Positions 6,964 through 14,507 of a DNA stretch of 28,998 nt are shown piece by piece. The DNA comes from UMGS1590 sp036303105 (GTDB lineage Bacteria; Bacillota; Peptococcia; Peptococcales; Peptococcaceae). The DNA lies in the NCBI GenBank assembly GCA_036303105.1, contig JAXJBF010000113.1:1-28998 (forward strand), written 5' to 3'. The notes under the pieces were generated by a model. The model was not told the DNA's origin, did not search any database, and saw only the letters and a program-made list of their open reading frames with translations. The translations under genes and the position numbers were made by a program. Within the stretch, counting starts at the first letter, position 1, and each line of letters starts with the position of its first letter.

Positions 6964-8004
6964 ATGAAAAACAAAACTTTTAAGAAACTCGTTGCTTCTG
7001 TTCTTGCAGCCTCTATGCTTGTTGCCTTTGCCGGTTGTGGTGATGGATCCGATTCTTCCAGCGGATCATCCTCCAGTGCAGCTGCTGAAAACAGCGATGT
7101 AAAAACCGTCGCCATCATTCAGGCACAAGATAACCCTGCCTTCGACGATATGCGCGAAGGGTTGATTGAAGAACTCGAAGCCAAAGGCTATGGCGAAGAC
7201 AAAGTAAAGATTGAATTCCAGAACGCCCAGGGCGATGCATCCAACCTAAACACCATCGTGCAGAATCTCGTCACCGAAGGTGTGGATGTGCTGGCACCGA
7301 TTGCCACTCCTGCAACCCAGGCCTGTGTCGCAGCTGGCAGTGACATTCCAGTGTTCTTCACCGCTGTCAGCGATCCTGTTGCAGCTGGCGTCATCACCGA
7401 AATGGAACATCCGGACAAAAATGCTACCGGGACCAGCAACGCCATCCCAGTCGAAGACATTTTCGCTCTTGCTGAAAAACTTACCCCAGATGTGAAATCT
7501 TACGGTTTCATCTACAACACCAGCGAAGACAACGCTGTTTCCACCGTTGAAGCTGCAAAAGCTTATCTTGACGAAAAGAACATCAGCTATGAAGAAGCAG
7601 TTGTCACCAATTCCTCTGAAGTTCAGCAGGCTGCCCAAAACCTCTTCCCTAAAGTAGACGCTGTCTTCATTCCAAATTCTGCCATGGTTCAGAGTGCAAT
7701 GGCGCTCGTCAGCGATGTTGCCATCGAAAACAAAAAGCCTACCTACTCTTGCAGTGCAGCCACTGTTGAAGCAGGTGCCATGGCCACCGTTGCAATGAGC
7801 GATAAAGAAATTGGTGCTGCAACCGCAGATATGATCATCCAATACCTGGAAGGCACCGCTGTTGAAGATATCCCAGCTGTTGTGTTCCCAGCCAGCGATG
7901 AAGTGCTCAATGAAGATGTGATTGCTGCCCTCGGCATCACCTTCCCAGACGGTGCCACCGATAATGCCACCTTTGTAAAAACCAGCACTGGTGACGAAGA
8001 ATAA
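6964..8004 (+). CDS. trpX: ABC importer substrate-binding lipoprotein, TrpX-like
   Basis: This 346-residue extracellular binding lipoprotein has a signal peptide with KNKTFKK, a hydrophobic core and a lipobox AFAGC with the lipidated Cys at residue 25. A Ser/Gly/Ala-rich linker follows, then a two-lobed ABC_sub_bind domain (VAIIQAQDNPAFDDMREG through the C-terminus). The ATG at 6964 follows GGAGG by about 7 bases; an earlier frame start at 6949 lies before that site. The gene is first in an operon under a tryptophan-type T-box with permease and ATPase genes, the arrangement known for TrpXYZ in Firmicutes. Substrate is inferred from the leader, not from binding residues. Confidence 0.88.
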   Translation: MKNKTFKKLVASVLAASMLVAFAGCGDGSDSSSGSSSSAAAENSDVKTVAIIQAQDNPAFDDMREGLIEELEAKGYGEDKVKIEFQNAQGDASNLNTIVQNLVTEGVDVLAPIATPATQACVAAGSDIPVFFTAVSDPVAAGVITEMEHPDKNATGTSNAIPVEDIFALAEKLTPDVKSYGFIYNTSEDNAVSTVEAAKAYLDEKNISYEEAVVTNSSEVQQAAQNLFPKVDAVFIPNSAMVQSAMALVSDVAIENKKPTYSCSAATVEAGAMATVAMSDKEIGAATADMIIQYLEGTAVEDIPAVVFPASDEVLNEDVIAALGITFPDGATDNATFVKTSTGDEE

Positions 8005-8034
8005 TTTTGTAACAAAAGGAGATGTCATTTTCTC

Positions 8035-8946
8035 ATGACGCTGTTTATTGGTAGCCTGCAGCTTGGCCTGATTTATGGATTCCTGGCCATAGGCATTTAC
8101 ATTTCATTTCGTATCATGAATATTCCGGATCTGACCGCCGAAGGTAGCTTTACCTTCGGCCTGGTCGTGTCCGCTGTCTGTGCTGACGCTGGTCACCCCA
8201 TCCTCGGCATTCTCTTGGCATTGATTGCTGGTGCTGTGGCAGGTGTGGTCACAGGCGCATTGAACGTGTATCTACGCATTCCGGCCATCCTCGCTGGTAT
8301 TCTTACAATGAGCGGCCTCTATTCTGTCAATCTTTTAACGATGGACAGCAAATCCAACCTGACCCTCATTGGCACCGATACCATTTTCAGCCTTATTGCG
8401 CCAATCTTTGGTGATGATCTCGACATGGCAAAAACCATGGTCAATCTGATTCTTGTCGCCTTGATCATTTTCCTGATTTATACCTTCTTCAAAACGCGCA
8501 TTGGTCTCTCGATTCGTGCCACAGGGGACAATGAATACATGGTGCGCGCCTCATCCATCAACATCAGTGTGACAAAAATCCTGGCGTTGGCACTGAGCAA
8601 TGCCATCATTGCCCTGTCTGGCGGGATTCTCGCTCAATATCAGCAATTCGCAGATATTTCCAGCGGGGTTGGGATGCTGGTCGTCGGTCTGGCCTCTGTC
8701 ATCATCGGGGAAGCCTTCCTGGGGCAGCGTGGCATTCTCTGCGGCCTCTGCGCCGCTGTGCTTGGGTCCATCATCTATCGTTTGCTGATCGCCCTCGCTT
8801 ACCAGACCAACATTTTCCCATCAGCAGCATTCCGTCTGCTCTCAGCAGTCATTGTTACCATTGCGCTGGCCATCCCAGCCATCAAACAGCTCATTGATAT
8901 GTCACGAAAAAGAAAGGAGAATCTCAGCCATGCTGACTTTGACTAA
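8035..8946 (+). CDS. trpY: ABC importer permease, TrpY-like
   Basis: This 303-residue inner-membrane permease belongs to the BPD_transp_2/LivH-like family, with about eight to nine membrane helices. Early residues LGLIYGFLAIGIYISFRIMNIPDLTAEGSFTFG match the start of permeases that partner ABC_sub_bind lipoproteins. An ATP-coupling loop resembling TRIGLSIRATGDN is near residue 155. It begins 30 bases after trpX, with AAAAGGAGA somewhat far (about 13 bases) from the ATG. It overlaps trpZ by 17 bases. Transport of tryptophan is inferred from the T-box specifier. Confidence 0.88.
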   Translation: MTLFIGSLQLGLIYGFLAIGIYISFRIMNIPDLTAEGSFTFGLVVSAVCADAGHPILGILLALIAGAVAGVVTGALNVYLRIPAILAGILTMSGLYSVNLLTMDSKSNLTLIGTDTIFSLIAPIFGDDLDMAKTMVNLILVALIIFLIYTFFKTRIGLSIRATGDNEYMVRASSINISVTKILALALSNAIIALSGGILAQYQQFADISSGVGMLVVGLASVIIGEAFLGQRGILCGLCAAVLGSIIYRLLIALAYQTNIFPSAAFRLLSAVIVTIALAIPAIKQLIDMSRKRKENLSHADFD

Positions 8947-9721
8947 ACTGACGAAAACATTTTCGACTGGCTCCGGCTATTCCCACAAAGCACTGGATGG
9001 GCTTTCTCTTAACGTTGACAAAGGCGATTTCATTACCATCGTTGGTTCAAACGGTGCTGGGAAATCCACCTTATTCAACGCCATCTGCGGCGACTTTTTC
9101 GTAGATCGTGGCCGCATCGAACTAGAAGGAAAAGACATCACCTATATGCCTGCACATAAGCGTTCCCGCATCATCGGTCGTCTCTTCCAGGACCCATTGC
9201 GTGGCAGTGCACCAAACATGACCATCGAAGAAAATCTTGCCTTGGCCTACACCTCCGGCCGCATTGGGCCACTGCGTTTTCCGCTCTCCAAGAAAAACCG
9301 CGACATTTTCCGCGAACATCTTGCTCGCTTCGGCATGGGCTTGGAAGACCGCGTCAATGTTAAAGTCGGCACCTTGTCCGGCGGCCAACGACAAGCTCTG
9401 GCACTCGTGATGACCACCATTGTCGTGCCAGACATCCTGCTCCTGGACGAACATACAGCTGCTCTTGACCCGGTCAGCGCGGAAACTGTCATGCGTTTGA
9501 CCAACGATATTGTGGCAGAAAACAACATCACCACTCTGATGATTACGCACAACCTCGAAAGCGCGCTGCACGTCGGTAACCGCACCATTATGATGGACAG
9601 CGGCAAAATCATTCTCGACATCAAAGGTGAAGAACGCGCCGGAATGACCGGACAAGACATCATGCAGTACTACAAAAACGCCAACATCATGCTTGCCGAT
9701 CGCATGCTGCTGACGCGTTAA
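8930..9721 (+). CDS. trpZ: ABC importer ATP-binding protein, TrpZ-like
   Basis: This 263-residue ATPase has Walker A GSNGAGKST, a Q-loop in GRLFQDP, the signature LSGGQRQAL, and Walker B ILLLDEHTAALDP, with switch His in MMITHNLES. The E-H-T-A version of the D-loop region is typical of ATPases paired with ABC_sub_bind systems. The ATG at 8930 follows AAGGAGA and lies inside the 3' end of trpY, so translation is probably coupled. The operon ends here at a strong hairpin. Confidence 0.9.
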   Translation: MLTLTKLTKTFSTGSGYSHKALDGLSLNVDKGDFITIVGSNGAGKSTLFNAICGDFFVDRGRIELEGKDITYMPAHKRSRIIGRLFQDPLRGSAPNMTIEENLALAYTSGRIGPLRFPLSKKNRDIFREHLARFGMGLEDRVNVKVGTLSGGQRQALALVMTTIVVPDILLLDEHTAALDPVSAETVMRLTNDIVAENNITTLMITHNLESALHVGNRTIMMDSGKIILDIKGEERAGMTGQDIMQYYKNANIMLADRMLLTR

Positions 9722-9740
9722 AACCATCTCATTTACAGCA

Positions 9741-9777
9741 AAGAGCCAGACAGATCATTACCTGCCTGGCTCTTTTT
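9741..9777. terminator. Terminator after trpXYZ, shared with the opposing GntR operon
   Basis: A stem pairs AAGAGCCAG (9741-9749) plus CAG (9751-9753) with CTG (9762-9764) plus CTGGCTCTT (9766-9774), followed by T's. The stop of the minus-strand 27-residue gene falls in the T run (9778-9776), so both operons end on this hairpin. It is stronger in the plus direction. Confidence 0.88.
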
Positions 9778-9859
9778 ATTTGTTGCTGCGTTTCCATAGC
9801 CAATTTCCTATCGGCAATAAGACCAATAACAGCACCAACCACTGAGGCAAATCCGGCAT
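9776..9859 (-). CDS. 27-residue single-pass membrane peptide
   Basis: This tiny gene begins MPDLPQW and has a strongly hydrophobic core of Leu/Val (residues about 7-17), then PIGNWLW and a positive tail KRSNK, the usual inside-positive orientation. It is supported by an AAGGAGG site 7 bases before the ATG. It is the last gene of the GntR-ABC operon, 23 bases after the DUF3592-like gene, and its stop is inside the terminator. I recognise no family. It could be a regulatory or stabilising peptide of the ABC-2 permease. Coding status rests on ribosome site, position and amino acid pattern only. Confidence 0.6.
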   Translation of the reverse strand: MPDLPQWLVLLLVLLPIGNWLWKRSNK

Positions 9860-9882
9860 GCTTCATCCTCCTTTTCTACCAC

Positions 9883-10242
9883 TCATGCGGCAACCCATGC
9901 CACCACTGCACACGCCACCGCAAGCAGAAACGCAAAAATCACTCTGCGAGCAGACGCATGATACAGCTGTGTTGGGGCATCAATGTTATATCGAATTGTC
10001 ACCTCATCGCCAATCTGAGCGTATCCTGGCACATGAACACGATTCTCAGAAACATACGTGTGTGCCCCCACCTTATAACGAACCGTTGCCCACTTAGCCC
10101 AGTAAATCAATTCAAGTGTTTGGATAGAGCCTATCACCGTTGCACTATGACGTCGCTCCATCAATAAACGTACGCCATTAAGCAGCGCAAAAATCAGCGC
10201 CAACACTGCTACAATCAACAGAATCAAAACATCGTTACTCAT
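9883..10242 (-). CDS. DUF3592-like membrane protein
   Basis: The 119-residue product has a membrane helix at each end (residues about 4-25 and 100-117) enclosing a beta-rich soluble domain. The middle contains WATVRYKVGAHTYVSENRVHVPGYAQIGDEVTIRYNIDAPT reduced here to its key pattern: V-x-Y-x-V-G, then G-D-E-V-x-I-R-Y and a final P, which is typical of DUF3592 proteins. The function of that family is unknown. I chose ATG 10242, following GAGGGAAG, over a longer frame reaching into the permease gene. It sits 13 bases after the permease stop, so it is probably co-transcribed. Confidence 0.75.
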   Translation of the reverse strand: MSNDVLILLIVAVLALIFALLNGVRLLMERRHSATVIGSIQTLELIYWAKWATVRYKVGAHTYVSENRVHVPGYAQIGDEVTIRYNIDAPTQLYHASARRVIFAFLLAVACAVVAWVAA

Positions 10243-10255
10243 AAGCTCACTTCCC

Positions 10256-10900
10256 TCATGCCAACTCTGCACAGCGATAAAAACGTACTGACACAAAAGC
10301 CGAAACCACTAAGATACACAGCGCCAGTATCGCCATGCATAATGCCAATAGTGTTGTCGATACTTGTGCAAGGGACACTGGCACCGCCAATCGATCCATC
10401 TTCAGCAAGGCAGGCAGAATAAAAGGCGACGCCATAATGATCACAACAAAAGCAAATTTTGTTCTTTCGTAACCAAAACGATATTGCACTGGCAAATAAA
10501 TGCCAACAAAGCAAGCGAGCACCAAGAGTGTCCCAGCAGCCATCATTCCATTAAGCGAACCCAGCTGAGAAAAAAACAAGGTTTCAATAAAAAATACAAG
10601 CGCACATACTGCAAATATGACCAGACAAAAAACATATTTTGACAAAACCATCTGTGTACGTGAGTACGGTGCTGCATTTAATAGCATGGCCGCGTGTTGA
10701 TACTGAAACTCTTTCAAGGACACATATTGCAACAGCATACAGACAGCAAAGATTTCAGCCAAAACAAACCCCAATGTGCCAGCATACTGTGGCACACGCC
10801 AGAGCATCAATGGTGGAATCAAGATAGAAACCACGAGCATCAACAGTACGTATTTTTTTACAATCATAAAATCTTTCTTGACCAAATGAAGCAGCATCAA
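10256..10900 (-). CDS. ABC-2-type transporter permease
   Basis: This 214-residue membrane protein has six predicted helices (residues about 16-33, 43-62, 88-108, 115-137, 147-167, 178-207). It starts MMLLHLVKKDFMIVKKY, the short cytoplasmic opening typical of ABC2_membrane_5-type permeases. Its ATG overlaps the ATPase stop (ATGA), so the two are coupled. With a YtrA-like regulator upstream, this resembles the ytr/bcr-type efflux or envelope-stress operons of Firmicutes. The substrate is unknown. Confidence 0.87.
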   Translation of the reverse strand: MMLLHLVKKDFMIVKKYVLLMLVVSILIPPLMLWRVPQYAGTLGFVLAEIFAVCMLLQYVSLKEFQYQHAAMLLNAAPYSRTQMVLSKYVFCLVIFAVCALVFFIETLFFSQLGSLNGMMAAGTLLVLACFVGIYLPVQYRFGYERTKFAFVVIIMASPFILPALLKMDRLAVPVSLAQVSTTLLALCMAILALCILVVSAFVSVRFYRCAELA

Positions 10901-11757
10901 GCCACACCTCCTTTAATATGCCCCAGCATAACATCTTCAATCGTTGGACGTTCCACCACCAAGCCTGGAAACGCTGCCATCAATTCCTCTGCATGACTTG
11001 TCAAACCAGAAAAGCCGAAAGCCGTTTCCTCCAACGTCATGAATTTTTGACGCACAGCATCAGTGAGCATCGCGCGATCTCCTTTCACGATGCGATGCTT
11101 CTCAAGCAGCGCATCTTTTTCTTCTTGAAAAAGGATCTTGCCATGATCGATCATCACCAACATATCTGCGACCTTGTCCAGATCTGACGTAATGTGTGTA
11201 GAAAACAGCACACCTCTTCCGCCTTTCTCCATATACTCTCGCAGCAAATCGAGAAACTGGTGACGCACCAATGGGTCAAGCCCGCTCGTTGGCTCATCCA
11301 TGATGAGCAGCTCTGCCTGATGCGAAAGGGCTAAGGCCAGCGCAAATTTCATTTTCATGCCTGTCGATAAAGTCTGAATGCGCTGCTTTGACTGCAAAGC
11401 AAATCGTTCCATATAATAACGAAAATCTTCTTCGCGCCACGTTGAATAAGCCGGCGCAACGACAGACTTCATTTCCTGCAACGTCAATTCCTCATAAAAA
11501 CATCCATGGTCCAATACCACTCCGATACGATCTTTTACCTCCTGTGCATGGGCTGCCGCGTCCATGCCAAAAATCTGAACGCTGCCGCTGCTCCGTTGCG
11601 TCAATCCTAAAATGGCGCGCAAAGTCGTCGTTTTCCCTGCGCCATTGGCACCAATAAACCCGGTGATGCAGCCTTCCGGAATAGAAAAAGACACATTGTC
11701 CAGCGAAAAGCCACCGAACGTCTTACACAGCTCAGTAACCTGTAATACCGTTTCCAT
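10897..11757 (-). CDS. ABC transporter ATP-binding protein (BcrA/YtrB-like)
   Basis: This 286-residue ATPase has Walker A GANGAGKTT, signature LSTGMKMKF, Walker B LLIMDEPTSGLDP and switch His in FSTHITSD. A C-terminal extension of about 70 residues (from EKDALLEKHRI) is typical of exporter-type ATPases in GntR-led operons. I prefer ATG 11757, which is about 7 bases after GAGGAGG. A GTG at 11763 overlaps the regulator's stop codon but would sit too close to the ribosome site. It couples with the permease gene at its 3' end. Confidence 0.92.
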   Translation of the reverse strand: METVLQVTELCKTFGGFSLDNVSFSIPEGCITGFIGANGAGKTTTLRAILGLTQRSSGSVQIFGMDAAAHAQEVKDRIGVVLDHGCFYEELTLQEMKSVVAPAYSTWREEDFRYYMERFALQSKQRIQTLSTGMKMKFALALALSHQAELLIMDEPTSGLDPLVRHQFLDLLREYMEKGGRGVLFSTHITSDLDKVADMLVMIDHGKILFQEEKDALLEKHRIVKGDRAMLTDAVRQKFMTLEETAFGFSGLTSHAEELMAAFPGLVVERPTIEDVMLGHIKGGVA

Positions 11758-11759
11758 AT

Positions 11760-12134
11760 TCACCCCTCCTCATACAATATATCCATCATGGCAATCAATT
11801 CTTCTTTACTGATCGACAAGGTCTTTGCCAACGTAATCATTTCCTGCATTTTTTCTTCGACCAACCGACGTTTCGATTCCCTGAGCAATTCTACGTTCCC
11901 CGCAGAAACAAAGGTTCCCACGCCAATCTGACTGGTAACAAAGCCTTCCTTTTCAAGCTCATCATACACACGGCGAATGGTTAAAACGCTGACCTTCAAT
12001 TCATTGGCAAAGGAACGAATCGACGGCAGCGGTGCGCCTTCTGTTAACTCTTCTTTCAGAATCGCATCTTTGATTTGATCTTTAATCTGTTGATACAATG
12101 GCTGACCGGACGCATTGGATAGAACAATTTTCAC
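11760..12134 (-). CDS. YtrA-like GntR-family transcriptional repressor
   Basis: The 124-residue regulator has a GntR winged helix-turn-helix (QPLYQQIKDQIKDAI, then GAPLPSIRSFANELKVSVLTIRRVYDELEKEGFV, then GVGTFV). Its C-terminal helical tail is short, the hallmark of the YtrA subfamily that controls its own ABC operon. The GTG start at 12134 (read as Met) is placed by AAAGGAGA 10 bases upstream and by alignment to the usual KIVLSN/PLYQQI opening; a longer frame from 12191 would include the promoter. First gene of a five-gene operon. Confidence 0.9.
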   Translation of the reverse strand: MKIVLSNASGQPLYQQIKDQIKDAILKEELTEGAPLPSIRSFANELKVSVLTIRRVYDELEKEGFVTSQIGVGTFVSAGNVELLRESKRRLVEEKMQEMITLAKTLSISKEELIAMMDILYEEG

Positions 12135-12156
12135 TGCATCGATGTCTCCTTTCGTA

Positions 12157-12207
12157 AGTGTGATGTTCTTATATGCACAGTATATACACACTACACGCTC
12201 TTGTCAA
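12157..12207 (-). promoter_or_regulatory. Promoter and candidate operator of the GntR-ABC operon
   Basis: On the minus strand TTGACA (12207-12202) and TATACT (12184-12179) are 17 bases apart, a near-consensus promoter. AGTGTG (12192-12187) and CACACT (12162-12157) form an inverted repeat straddling the -10 and the start site. This suits autorepression by the GntR protein, but the operator role is inference. Confidence 0.75.
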
Positions 12208-12220
12208 CCTAAAAAAAGAA

Positions 12221-12249
12221 TTGCCAAGCTCTGCTACTTGCACTATTAT
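12221..12249 (+). promoter_or_regulatory. Promoter for xpt
   Basis: TTGCCA (12221-12226) and TATTAT (12244-12249) are 17 bases apart. The leader is only about 35 bases, too short for the purine riboswitch that often precedes xpt. Confidence 0.65.
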
Positions 12250-12290
12250 AGAATAATATATGATGACTATACTGAGGGAGGATCTCATTC

Positions 12291-12863
12291 ATGGAGCAAC
12301 TGAAACAACGCATTTTACGGGACGGTGTCGTAAAACCCGGCAACGTTCTCAAAGTTGACAGCTTTTTGAACCATCAAATGGATATCGCTTTTATTAGCGA
12401 GATCGGCAAGGAATTTAAACGCCGTTTTTCCGGAGCACCAATCAATAAAATTCTAACAATTGAAGCCTCTGGCATTGGCATCGCTTGCCTCGCTGCGCAA
12501 CATTTCAACGTACCTGTCGTATTCGCAAAGAAATCGCAGAGTATCAATCTTGACGGTGATCTTTATCATTCTAAGGTGGAGTCATTCACTCATAAAAAAG
12601 TCTACGATGTTGTTGTTAGCAAGAAATTTCTCGGTCCTAATGATCATATTCTGGTCATTGACGACTTTCTGGCAAATGGCTGCGCTTTACAAGGACTGAT
12701 CGAAATCATCGAAGCATCTGGCGCTACCCTTGAAGGCTGTGGCATTGTCATTGAAAAAGGTTTTCAACACGGTGGCGACCGACTGCGTGAGCGCGGCATC
12801 CGTGTGGAATCACTGGCCATCATCGAAAACATGACCAACGACAGTCTGACCTTTCGCGAATAA
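12291..12863 (+). CDS. xpt: Xanthine phosphoribosyltransferase
   Basis: This 190-residue cytoplasmic salvage enzyme converts xanthine and PRPP to XMP. It opens MEQLKQRILRDGVVKPGNVLKVDSFLNHQ, the characteristic Xpt N-terminus. It has the PRPP-binding motif ILVIDDFLANG at about residues 122-132 and the substrate-side segment VFAKKSQSINL. Length matches the family. GGGAGG lies about 9 bases before the ATG. It ends in its own terminator, but the next gene, an ECF S component, has no clear promoter and may be read through from here. Confidence 0.96.
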   Translation: MEQLKQRILRDGVVKPGNVLKVDSFLNHQMDIAFISEIGKEFKRRFSGAPINKILTIEASGIGIACLAAQHFNVPVVFAKKSQSINLDGDLYHSKVESFTHKKVYDVVVSKKFLGPNDHILVIDDFLANGCALQGLIEIIEASGATLEGCGIVIEKGFQHGGDRLRERGIRVESLAIIENMTNDSLTFRE

Positions 12864-12897
12864 AACTGGCATTTAATCTGAACCTATCAATCATTTC

Positions 12898-12935
12898 AAA
12901 GCTGGCTCTTTTAATAAGGCCAGCTTTATTTTATG
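12898..12935 (+). terminator. Terminator after xpt
   Basis: AAAGCTGGC (12898-12906) pairs with GCCAGCTTT (12919-12927), and a T-rich tail follows. The 9-bp stem is moderate and may leak into the ECF gene. Confidence 0.8.
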
Positions 12936-12969
12936 ATAAGCCAAGATAAAAACGAAGGAGTGATTCCCG

Positions 12970-13497
12970 ATGAATCAAAAAACAAAACAACTTGTACTTA
13001 CCGCTCTCTTTGCCGCTTTAACCTGTGTCGCCACCATGGTGATCCGTATTCCTGTACCCAGTACTGGCGGCTATATTCATCCCGGTGACGCCCTGGTCAT
13101 TCTCTGCGGTATTTTTCTTGGTCCTGTCTACGGTTTTCTAGCTGCAGGCATTGGTTCAAGCATGGCAGATTTTTTCGGCGGCTATTTTTTCTATGTCCCT
13201 GCCACCTTTTTGATCAAAGGCCTCATCGCCTGCCTTACTGCACACGTCTACCATCACGTGGTGCATTTTCCAAAAGGACGTATCATCGGAGTGGTTCTCG
13301 GCGGCATCATTGATATGCTACTTGTCGCCGGCGGTTACTTCGTCTTTGAATTTTTCTTTTATGGCTGGGGAGCAGTGGCCAGTGTTATTCCTAATCTTGT
13401 CCAAGGTCTCAGTGGCCTTATTATTGCCCTTGTGCTCTCTCCTGCTCTTACTGCATTGCCAAATGATAGGATTCAGCAGCGTCTCGGTCACAGCTAA
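12970..13497 (+). CDS. ECF transporter substrate-binding (S) component
   Basis: The 175-residue membrane protein has about six helices and begins with KQLVLTALFAALTCVATMV. That matches the TALFAALxxV opening that S components use to bind the EcfT subunit. It continues with GGYIHPGDALVILCGIFLGPVYGFLAAGIGSSMADFF, shortened to its key elements: the family pattern G-x-I-x-x-GD and G-P-x-x-G-x-x-x-G-x-G-S. This places it in the riboflavin/HmpT-like PF07155 group. GAAGGAG precedes the ATG. The shared EcfA/EcfT module is not in the window. The vitamin or base carried is not readable; adjacency to xpt hints at a purine-related ligand, weakly. Confidence 0.85.
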   Translation: MNQKTKQLVLTALFAALTCVATMVIRIPVPSTGGYIHPGDALVILCGIFLGPVYGFLAAGIGSSMADFFGGYFFYVPATFLIKGLIACLTAHVYHHVVHFPKGRIIGVVLGGIIDMLLVAGGYFVFEFFFYGWGAVASVIPNLVQGLSGLIIALVLSPALTALPNDRIQQRLGHS

Positions 13498-13503
13498 AAA
13501 TAC

Positions 13504-13547
13504 AAAAGGAACATGATCCCAGCAAAAAAGGATCATGTTCCTTTTTT
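13504..13547. terminator. Bidirectional terminator between the ECF gene and the MBL-fold gene
   Basis: A 16-bp perfect stem pairs 13504-13519 with 13530-13545 around a 10-base loop, with T's on the plus side. The minus-strand MBL gene's stop (13548-13546) abuts the right arm. Confidence 0.93.
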
Positions 13548-14358
13548 AATTTTCAATTGTCAGCGTCATGCCGACACCTACTTCGCCTACTGGCAGCCGC
13601 TCCAACATCTTTGCTTTTGCTGTGAGTGACACACAATGGCAAGGATAACAAAGCTTGAGTTGCTGCACAGTCAGATAATCTATTGTTTGTGCCAAACGTG
13701 CGTCATCTGAAAAAAGATGAAAGCCACCAATAACGCCAAGCACCCGTTCTTCATCACAAATTTTTTTAGCGTACTCAATGATGTTACAAATGCCGCTGTG
13801 TGAACAACCGGTAATCACAAAGATGCCCTCATTGCTCCTATACACCAACGCACTGTCTTCGGTCACCGTATCTGGCTCCCATTGCCCTTCGCGCTGCCGC
13901 TCACCCATCGCATAGGACACTTCAAAGGACAATGTGCGCGGAATTTCTCCAAGAAAAATTAGGTGTTCAGTCAACCAAACTGGTGCCACGCTCGGCCGAT
14001 AATCCGTGTATGCCACAATTTCATCTGCATTGTATGGTGCACCAATATCCAAACTGCCGCTGCGCTTAGGCAAAAAACACGCTGGATGCGCAATCAACGG
14101 TATCTGCCTCAGATCATATTGTGCAAACAGAGCTGGCAGCCCTCGTGTATGATCATCGTGTCCGTGTGAAAGCACCACATGGGTCAGCGCGCTCAAATCC
14201 ACACCCAGCTTCTCTGCATTTTTCACAAAAGCGTCTGAATAGCCAGCATCAAAAAGTACGCGTGCGCCATCCACCTCAATATAAAAGCTCAAGGCTGGTT
14301 CGCCGAGATAATACTGATCAATATACGTGTTATTATCTATCAAAACCGTCAGTTTCAT
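13546..14358 (-). CDS. Metallo-beta-lactamase-fold hydrolase (DHPS-like subgroup)
   Basis: This 270-residue cytoplasmic protein carries the MBL metal motif SHGHDDHTRG (H-x-H-x-D-H) after VLFDAGYSDAF. A further metal histidine lies in GCSHSGICNIIEYA, and another in GVIGGFHLF. This set fits MBL proteins annotated as 7,8-dihydropterin-6-methyl-aminobenzene-phosphate synthase-like, whose true substrates are mostly unknown. It ends CYPCHCVSLTAKAKMLERL, also usual for this group. ATG 14358 follows AAAGGAGA; the frame extends further upstream without a ribosome site. The gene stands alone between two terminators. Confidence 0.85.
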   Translation of the reverse strand: MKLTVLIDNNTYIDQYYLGEPALSFYIEVDGARVLFDAGYSDAFVKNAEKLGVDLSALTHVVLSHGHDDHTRGLPALFAQYDLRQIPLIAHPACFLPKRSGSLDIGAPYNADEIVAYTDYRPSVAPVWLTEHLIFLGEIPRTLSFEVSYAMGERQREGQWEPDTVTEDSALVYRSNEGIFVITGCSHSGICNIIEYAKKICDEERVLGVIGGFHLFSDDARLAQTIDYLTVQQLKLCYPCHCVSLTAKAKMLERLPVGEVGVGMTLTIEN

Positions 14359-14386
14359 TGTCCTTCTCTCCTTTCGCCGCGTCTCC

Positions 14387-14415
14387 AGCATAGCATATCT
14401 TTTAGGCTGCAACAA
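14387..14415 (-). promoter_or_regulatory. Possible promoter of the MBL-fold gene
   Basis: On the minus strand TTGTTG (14415-14410) and TATGCT (14392-14387) are 17 bases apart, about 30 bases before the ATG. The match to consensus is only moderate. Confidence 0.4.
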
Positions 14416-14456
14416 CACATCGTCCTTTTCTAAATCCCTCACAATCAAATCGTAAG

Positions 14457-14490
14457 AAAAAAGCTCTGCGCGATCAAGCGCAAAGCTTTT
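14457..14490 (-). terminator. Terminator of the hydrogenase-sensor operon
   Basis: Arms 14459-14471 and 14478-14490 pair over 13 positions, with one pair that is G-U only in the minus-strand RNA. A T run follows in the minus direction. It lies just after the phosphatase stop. Confidence 0.88.
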
Positions 14491-14507
14491 GGCATAATTC
14501 CTTGAAA

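Noticed and set aside
7246..8028. 260-codon minus-strand frame opposite trpX
   Set aside because: Mirror frame of a well-supported lipoprotein gene; its translation resembles no family.
12193..12290. Purine riboswitch upstream of xpt
   Set aside because: The leader after the promoter is about 35 bases and has none of the purine-aptamer conserved loops.
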